In this document: positions 9,872 through 14,478 of the stretch, one piece after another
Layout of the letters: every line of letters begins with the position of its first letter
How positions within the stretch are numbered: the first letter of the stretch is position 1
Assembly: GCA_005223085.1 (NCBI GenBank)
Contig: NJBP01000050.1
Location: 1-14,478 of the forward strand
Reading direction: 5' to 3'
Length of the DNA: 14,478 nucleotides
DNA from: Candidatus Aerophobetes bacterium Ae_b3b
GTDB taxonomy: Bacteria > Aerophobota > Aerophobia > Aerophobales > AE-B3A
The notes under the pieces: model-generated
What the model saw: the letters and a program-made list of their open reading frames with translations, nothing else
Told to the model about the DNA's origin: nothing
Databases searched by the model: none
Made by a program: the position numbers and the translations under genes

Positions 9872-10501
9872 TTGCCTGAAATTCCGCAGGTCAATCCCAC
9901 CAGGATGGAGCTTCTAAAACAGAAACAAAGATTAGTCATGGCTCAAAGAGCCCATGACCTTTTAGAAGACAAAAGAGATGATTTGATCCAAAGGTTCCTT
10001 CCCCTAGTTAAAGAAGTACGGGAAATGCGAAGCAAGGTTAGACAAGAGCTGGAAAGGATCTATGCCGATTTTCAGATCTCGAAGATGCTGAGCTCCGAAA
10101 AGGAGATAGAAGAAGCTCTTATGTGGACAGAGATGCGAATGGATGTAGAAATCTCAGGTTATACTCTCATGAAAGCTCCTCAATACAGATTAACCACCGA
10201 GGGAGAACCCTTATGTTATGGTTTTTATGGGACTAACTGGAAGCTAGATCTTGCTTTGAGATCGTTTTTGAATCTCGTTCCCTCGCTACTTCATCTGGCT
10301 GAGAAGGAGAATGAGGTTCAGGGGCTAGCTAAAGAAATAGAGCGAACTAGAAGAAGGGTAAATGCCCTCGAGTATATCTTCATTCCCATAGTGGAACAGA
10401 CGGTAAAGCACATAACGATGAAGCTCGAAGAACGGGAAAGAGCACATATCATTAACCTTATGAAAATAAAGGAAATGATGGAAAAAACTTTCGCCTCTTA
10501 A
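9872..10501 (+). CDS. atpD: V/A-type ATP synthase subunit D, central rotor stalk
   Basis: 209 residues, normal length for the D subunit, the long antiparallel coiled coil that turns inside the A3B3 head and couples rotation to catalysis. The N-terminal helix begins NPTRMELLKQKQRLVMAQRAHDLL, split here as NPTRMELLKQKQ then RLVMAQRAHDLL, and the C-terminal helix is rich in Glu, Arg and Lys (RTRRRVNALEYIFIP), both characteristic. The start codon is TTG, with GAGTGAGG just upstream, overlapping the end of B. It is the last gene of the + strand run. Its stop codon overlaps that of the convergent LpxB-related gene, with no terminator between them. The genes for subunits E, C, F, G, I and K do not follow. 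Confidence 0.95.
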   Translation: MPEIPQVNPTRMELLKQKQRLVMAQRAHDLLEDKRDDLIQRFLPLVKEVREMRSKVRQELERIYADFQISKMLSSEKEIEEALMWTEMRMDVEISGYTLMKAPQYRLTTEGEPLCYGFYGTNWKLDLALRSFLNLVPSLLHLAEKENEVQGLAKEIERTRRRVNALEYIFIPIVEQTVKHITMKLEERERAHIINLMKIKEMMEKTFAS

Positions 10502-11721
10502 GGGAATCTCCTGGCCAATATTTCCTTTTTTATGAGTTTGGCAACTCGCTCTGCCGCTCCAAACCCTCCCATTCTTTCCTTACCCATTTTTACTATCTCT
10601 CTCAATTGTCTTGGACTTTTAAGAAGAAGTGAACAGACCTCATCAGCTACCGCCTCCCCGTTTCTATCCACTATATAAATAGCTCCTCCTAAAAGAGTTC
10701 GCTGGATACGTAAAAACTTCTCCGTGACTTGCGGACCCCTCCCGGGAAAACTCACCACCGGTTTTCCCAGGCCGACCGCCTGCTCGTTACCCATGCCCGA
10801 TAGACCAATAATTACCTGTGAGCGACTCACCAGGTCACCAAATTTGCCCCTAATTATTTTAATAATCAGTCCCTGATGGGAGACCAAATCGGCAATTAGG
10901 CTGCTTTCTTGTCGGGAGGGGACAGCCTCGGTTATCTTCCATCCATGCTCTCTGGAAGCTACTGATCTCAGTCTTTCTAAACTAAGGGAGGCCGGTAAGG
11001 CAAGAAGAAAATGAACTCTCCCTGAAAAAGAAACTCTTTTCTCAATTGAGGTCACCGCATCTAAAATAACAGGGAAATTATCATAAGCATCCCTTTTACT
11101 ACCAGGAAGAATCCCGACCACATATCTATTCTTTTCTATCCCAAAATCCTCATCAGTTATCTTTAAACAGTCCATCATTACATTCCCCACATAGGTAGCC
11201 CTAACCCCAAAATCTTGAAGGGAGCGGGTTGTGGGTTCATCTCGGGGAAGAACCAGCTGGCAACTCCTTTTAATCAACCACTTTTCTATTCTATAATGTT
11301 CCTTTAGTCCTTTGACATGATCTGACTTTGCCGTGGGAAGAAAAATTATGGGTTTTTTGACGAAAAGGGAAGAAAGCAAAATTAGAAAGACATCGCCTAC
11401 ACATACGACCATGTCAACAAGGTCTCGCTCGGATCTCAAAACCCTTATCTCCTCTTTAAACCGTCCTAGCCAGCCTGAAACTATATCCCTGGATAAATAA
11501 AACGGATTAAGCCCTACAAACCCGCCGCTGGGTGTTAATTTACGAGGCCCGAGAATTAATATCCTCAGTGGCTCATAAGCCTTGCCCTCTCCCACCAGAG
11601 GCAGAGCTTTAATTTCTATCTGGGGTACTTCATTGACAAGTTTTTCAATTATGGCTGCCGCAATCAAATCCTCGGCATATCCATTGGAAAGAAAAAGAAT
11701 TCTTTTTCTGAACCGCTTCAT
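10498..11721 (-). CDS. LpxB-related protein (lipid-A-disaccharide synthase-like glycosyltransferase)
   Basis: 407 residues from the ATG at 11721. It resembles the lipid-A-disaccharide-synthase-related family (TIGR03492-type), a GT-B fold. The N-terminal ILFLSNGYAEDLIAAAI (residues 8-24) is the family start, GVRATYVGNVMMD and GILPGSKRDAYDNFP mark the centre, and GLSGMGNEQAVGLGKPVVSF with FPGRGPQ form the C-terminal donor-binding part. The exact sugar substrate of this family is not established, so I do not call it true LpxB. It starts in a TGATG overlap with the ligase-like gene upstream; a TTG three bases earlier at 11724 is less likely. Its context of two or three glycosyltransferase genes and an O-antigen-ligase-type protein supports an envelope-glycan role. 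Confidence 0.85.
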   Translation of the reverse strand: MKRFRKRILFLSNGYAEDLIAAAIIEKLVNEVPQIEIKALPLVGEGKAYEPLRILILGPRKLTPSGGFVGLNPFYLSRDIVSGWLGRFKEEIRVLRSERDLVDMVVCVGDVFLILLSSLFVKKPIIFLPTAKSDHVKGLKEHYRIEKWLIKRSCQLVLPRDEPTTRSLQDFGVRATYVGNVMMDCLKITDEDFGIEKNRYVVGILPGSKRDAYDNFPVILDAVTSIEKRVSFSGRVHFLLALPASLSLERLRSVASREHGWKITEAVPSRQESSLIADLVSHQGLIIKIIRGKFGDLVSRSQVIIGLSGMGNEQAVGLGKPVVSFPGRGPQVTEKFLRIQRTLLGGAIYIVDRNGEAVADEVCSLLLKSPRQLREIVKMGKERMGGFGAAERVAKLIKKEILARRFP

Positions 11722-13406
11722 CAACCTTTAAAAGCCTTTAAAGTTTTTTCTTGGCGAGAGGAATGGAGCCTCAAAAGTCCCATTGCCAAACCAATTATTA
11801 CCCAAAACAATAGTCCAATCGGGAAGAAGTCAAGGAAAGTCTCTACCGTTCCATGAACTAAAGCAGCCAGAATGCTCAGACTACAACCACCAATTATACC
11901 ACCAGCGACAAGAAAAGAGTATCTTCGTAGATACCTTACGGAACTATGAAAAAAAATGGCTATAACCAACAAAAGCGATGCTAATCCTACTATACCCAAT
12001 TCACAGAGATAATCGAGGTAAAGATTATGAGCGGTAAGAACGGTCGATCGACCAGGAGTTTCCTCCCAGAACTGTGGTCTGCCTGACTCGTTAAGTAGTT
12101 CAAATCCCGGGTTGAAGATCAATTTTGTTGTATCTAATATTGTCTTTTCTCTTTCCCCCCTTGAACTACGGGAGGATGACTCTATCAGTCTAAGATCATC
12201 AAACCAGACGCTTCCTTCCCCCTGCCTTTTACCCAGTTTTATCCTCATTTTTAGTGTACCAGGAGGAGTGTAAACCTGCGTCTTTTTTAATCTCCAAGAA
12301 GAGCCGGCATTAACAACTCCCCACTCTCTTGCTATAACCTTGTTCTTATCATCTAGACACTCCAGAGTGAGAAAGGTATTTCCACCCTTAATCTTTTCAG
12401 AAGAGGCTATATCAGACCTTACACGCGCACTTAAAGTATAATATCTTTCAGCTTTCACTGGTACATCCTGCCAGAACCAGCTCCAGGCCACGGTAGCCTT
12501 TATACATCTCGTCCCTTCATAAGAATTCGCGGTCTCAACAATCCATTCTCTTTCGGGACTCTCTCTCGGGGATACCAATTTATAAGTACCCAATCCCGAT
12601 CCAACCAGTGGATAGCTTTTGAATATGCGAGGTACTACCTTTCTCCAGGTGTAAATTCTACGACCGGGACTACCATATTTAGGGATAGTCTTGATTATCA
12701 CTCCATAATTAAAGAAAGTAAAAATAAAAAGACCCGCCACAACAATAAGAAAAACTTTCCAGTTCTTGATAAGAAGGATTACCATTATTACCAAAAAAAC
12801 TGCCGTCATACCTCCTAAAGACCTACTTAATACTAAACAGACAAGGCCTAATATGGCCAGGATTCCTGGCAGGATTTTTCTTTTTAGTTCTTTTTGAACC
12901 AGTAATGAAACAAAAGAAAGAGGAAGAATGAGGTCCAGATATTTGGCAAACTTATTAGGATTGCCCAGAGTTGAGCCCAGGCCTTCCTTTGAGTGCAGGC
13001 CAATAGTTATAAAGCCAATCCTATGTTCTAGCTCAAATCCAGTGCAATACTGGACAATGCCAAAGACGGTAACCACTGTGGCCGAAAGGAGAGCTGCGGT
13101 TAATACTTTTCGGGCTCTATGCTCACTCCTGATGTTATCCGCTATAAGAAGACAGGTTAGAGGATAAAAAATGAAAAGTGCAAAAGAACCAAAACTTAAG
13201 ATTTTATCAACAGAGAAAATTACGGAAAGCCCTACTGCGATGATGAAACCCAAAAGAGCCCATCCAAAAATTCTGGGTTTAAAATCCAAAATCTTCCTAT
13301 AATTTTTCTTGCGAAACCACAGGATTAATGCTACCAATAGGGCTACATAGCTGGCCGGAGAAAAAAAAGGTAAGAAAAATATAAAAAAGAAAATAGATTT
13401 ATCCAT
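11721..13406 (-). CDS. O-antigen ligase/polymerase-family membrane protein with inserted jelly-roll domain
   Basis: 561 residues from the ATG at 13406. There are about eight or nine membrane helices before residue 236 and three after 470, with a large extracytoplasmic loop between. The Wzy/WaaL family signature is visible: RRIYTWRKVVPRIFKSYPLVGSGLG is split around the loop start (249-273), and AHNLYLDYLCELGIVG follows at 459-474 with His460. Between them, residues 283-410 look like a carbohydrate-binding jelly roll (WFWQDVPVKAERYYTLSARV, WRLKKTQVYTPPG, ending VWFDDLRLIE), and residues 431-448 carry an NPGFE...GRPQFW motif that normally begins such a module. It probably ligates or polymerises lipid-linked glycans outside the inner membrane. 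The start in the TGATG overlap with the glycosyltransferase stop is preferred over 13436. Confidence 0.88.
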   Translation of the reverse strand: MDKSIFFFIFFLPFFSPASYVALLVALILWFRKKNYRKILDFKPRIFGWALLGFIIAVGLSVIFSVDKILSFGSFALFIFYPLTCLLIADNIRSEHRARKVLTAALLSATVVTVFGIVQYCTGFELEHRIGFITIGLHSKEGLGSTLGNPNKFAKYLDLILPLSFVSLLVQKELKRKILPGILAILGLVCLVLSRSLGGMTAVFLVIMVILLIKNWKVFLIVVAGLFIFTFFNYGVIIKTIPKYGSPGRRIYTWRKVVPRIFKSYPLVGSGLGTYKLVSPRESPEREWIVETANSYEGTRCIKATVAWSWFWQDVPVKAERYYTLSARVRSDIASSEKIKGGNTFLTLECLDDKNKVIAREWGVVNAGSSWRLKKTQVYTPPGTLKMRIKLGKRQGEGSVWFDDLRLIESSSRSSRGEREKTILDTTKLIFNPGFELLNESGRPQFWEETPGRSTVLTAHNLYLDYLCELGIVGLASLLLVIAIFFHSSVRYLRRYSFLVAGGIIGGCSLSILAALVHGTVETFLDFFPIGLLFWVIIGLAMGLLRLHSSRQEKTLKAFKG

Positions 13407-14317
13407 CACTTTATCAATTTTTTCGCAGGCTTGCATTTCATACCCTCACGCCAACCCATAAGGTAATAATGAGAGGCTATTAATTTCACCAGCAAACTAA
13501 ACAGCCAATTTATGCGGTGTCCTTCAGCAAAGGAAAGAATTTTTCTGCCCTCTTTATTTTTGTCTATCCATTTGCCTATAAAGGCCAAGAGAAAGAGAGG
13601 GTTACATTGGGTGGCCAATCTCACACTCAGGTGAGGGTGTTTCTGGTAATACAGAGCTCCACTTGTCCCCCGCATTTTCTCCTTTTCACAAAGAGAGGGT
13701 AAATCAGAAAGACTTTTTTTCTTAAAATGATATCCCAGAGCATGCCGATTTTTTTTGCATTTTACCCCTGCTTTTCTTAACCTATAGCCTAATTCCAAAT
13801 CCTGCCAGCCATAGGCCAATAGATCCTCATCAAACCCACCTACTTCCAAGAGATGTTTTCTTGCCACCGAGACGTTGGCTGTATCAAATGGTGAAAAAGA
13901 AAGGTCAAAGATACTTTTTCTCTTTTTCCCTATTTGTTTGAAACTGGGCACCCAAATTAATTCACCATTAACTATGACATCCTGGTATTTTTTGTGATAA
14001 CTCATATGCTGTGCGATGAAATCGGGGATAACTACCACATCACTGTCAGTAAAAATGATATACTCACCCTTCGCCTTTCTTATTCCTCTATTTCGTGTCC
14101 TGGGTATGCCCATCCTTTTCTCATTTCTCAAATATTTAAATTTGCAAGAAGGAGATAAAGACTCTATCATAGTTTCGGTATCATCTGTTGAGCCATCATC
14201 AATGAGGATTATCTCATATTTATCCTTCGGATAACTCTGATTAAACAACGCCTCTAGTGATTTTTTAAGGATCCACCATCTATTATAGGTAGGGATGATG
14301 ACGCTTACCTCAACCAT
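13406..14317 (-). CDS. Family 2 glycosyltransferase
   Basis: 303 residues. A GT-A fold inverting glycosyltransferase: VSVIIPTYNR (4-13) at the start, nucleotide-binding Asp40-Asp41 in LIDDGSTDDT, the metal-binding DSD (91-93) in FTDSDV, an acceptor-side TANVSV (146-151), and GGFDEDLLAYGWQDLELGYRL split across 160-180, the C-terminal signature of galactosyltransferase-like GT2 enzymes. The C-terminal end holds a hydrophobic stretch, so membrane association is possible. It probably adds a sugar from an activated nucleotide donor to a growing surface glycan; the sugar cannot be told from sequence. GAGG upstream supports the ATG at 14317. The gene ends in a TGATG overlap with the ligase-like gene. 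Confidence 0.95.
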   Translation of the reverse strand: MVEVSVIIPTYNRWWILKKSLEALFNQSYPKDKYEIILIDDGSTDDTETMIESLSPSCKFKYLRNEKRMGIPRTRNRGIRKAKGEYIIFTDSDVVVIPDFIAQHMSYHKKYQDVIVNGELIWVPSFKQIGKKRKSIFDLSFSPFDTANVSVARKHLLEVGGFDEDLLAYGWQDLELGYRLRKAGVKCKKNRHALGYHFKKKSLSDLPSLCEKEKMRGTSGALYYQKHPHLSVRLATQCNPLFLLAFIGKWIDKNKEGRKILSFAEGHRINWLFSLLVKLIASHYYLMGWREGMKCKPAKKLIK

Positions 14318-14320
14318 TGT

Positions 14321-14478
14321 TCACATCCTCAATTTCTGCTTCTCCAGTCCTTCTTTTAGACCCTCAGCATAGGCATGGATAAGGTAGAATTTAGTCAAAA
14401 ATGGCCGCATGAACCTTTGCCAATGAGTCTGATGGAAAACCTCCATATCCCTATTTATCAATTTCTTAAAAGGAATCA
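14321..14478 (-). CDS. C-terminal end of a probable glycosyltransferase, cut by the window edge
   Basis: An open - strand frame entering from the window's right edge and ending in TGA at 14321-14323, 51 residues visible. Its end (KFYLIHAYAEGLKEGLEKQ) resembles the tail of the neighbouring family 2 glycosyltransferase (HYYLMGWREGM), suggesting a related enzyme. It ends three bases before the next gene's start codon, in line with the same tightly packed operon. No catalytic part is visible, so the family call rests on tail resemblance and context. Confidence 0.65.
   Translation of the reverse strand, partial: IPFKKLINRDMEVFHQTHWQRFMRPFLTKFYLIHAYAEGLKEGLEKQKLRM

Noticed and set aside
13407-13436. 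Ten-residue N-terminal extension of the ligase-like protein
   Set aside because: It would overlap the glycosyltransferase gene by 31 bases. The ATG at 13406 gives the same TGATG coupling seen at the next junction and puts the hydrophobic helix near the N-terminus.

Overview
The window comes from a bacterium that I cannot place to species. Trigger factor, ClpP, bacterial-type tRNAs and good Shine-Dalgarno sites say Bacteria. A V/A-type rather than F-type ATPase, plus a lipid-A-disaccharide-synthase-like protein and an O-antigen-ligase-type protein, suggest a diderm, probably anaerobic, possibly thermophilic lineage of the uncultured candidate-phylum kind. This placement is inference only.

Layout. 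(1) Positions 1-2490 are accessory-looking: four short, mutually unrelated + strand reading frames (a PC4-like protein, a secreted protein, a one-helix membrane protein, and a broken beta-rich protein). They are separated by intergenic elements that are partly homologous to one another: 583-661 matches 1752-1830, and a 25-base block is shared by 1795-1819 and 2110-2134. Each frame is followed by one element, which recalls an integron cassette array without an integrase, but this is unproven. (2) Positions 2491-3140 hold five tRNA genes, Gly(TCC)-His(GTG)-Lys(CTT)-Gly(GCC)-Leu(TAG), interrupted by an 85-bp imperfect palindrome and a second hairpin-rich spacer. (3) Positions 3162-10501 are a + strand run: tig, clpP, then V/A-ATPase subunits A, B and D. 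The A gene carries an in-frame 524-residue LAGLIDADG intein exactly inside the P-loop (GPFGSGK|T). No clpX follows clpP, and the E, C, F, G, I and K ATPase subunits are not in the window. (4) Positions 10498-14478, on the - strand, form a surface-glycan cluster read right to left: the end of a probable glycosyltransferase, a complete GT2 glycosyltransferase, an O-antigen-ligase-family membrane protein with a jelly-roll carbohydrate-binding-like domain inserted in its large extracytoplasmic loop, and an LpxB-related protein. The last three are chained by TGATG stop-start overlaps. The cluster runs convergently into the ATPase D gene, with the two stop codons overlapping.

How the parts work together. 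Trigger factor and ClpP handle nascent and damaged proteins. The ATPase A, B and D subunits form the catalytic head and central rotor stalk of an ion-translocating rotary ATPase, which works only if the intein splices out. The - strand genes build and polymerise or transfer envelope glycans. The most noteworthy items are the P-loop intein with an atypical block F, the ligase with an inserted binding domain, and the repeat-separated small-ORF array.
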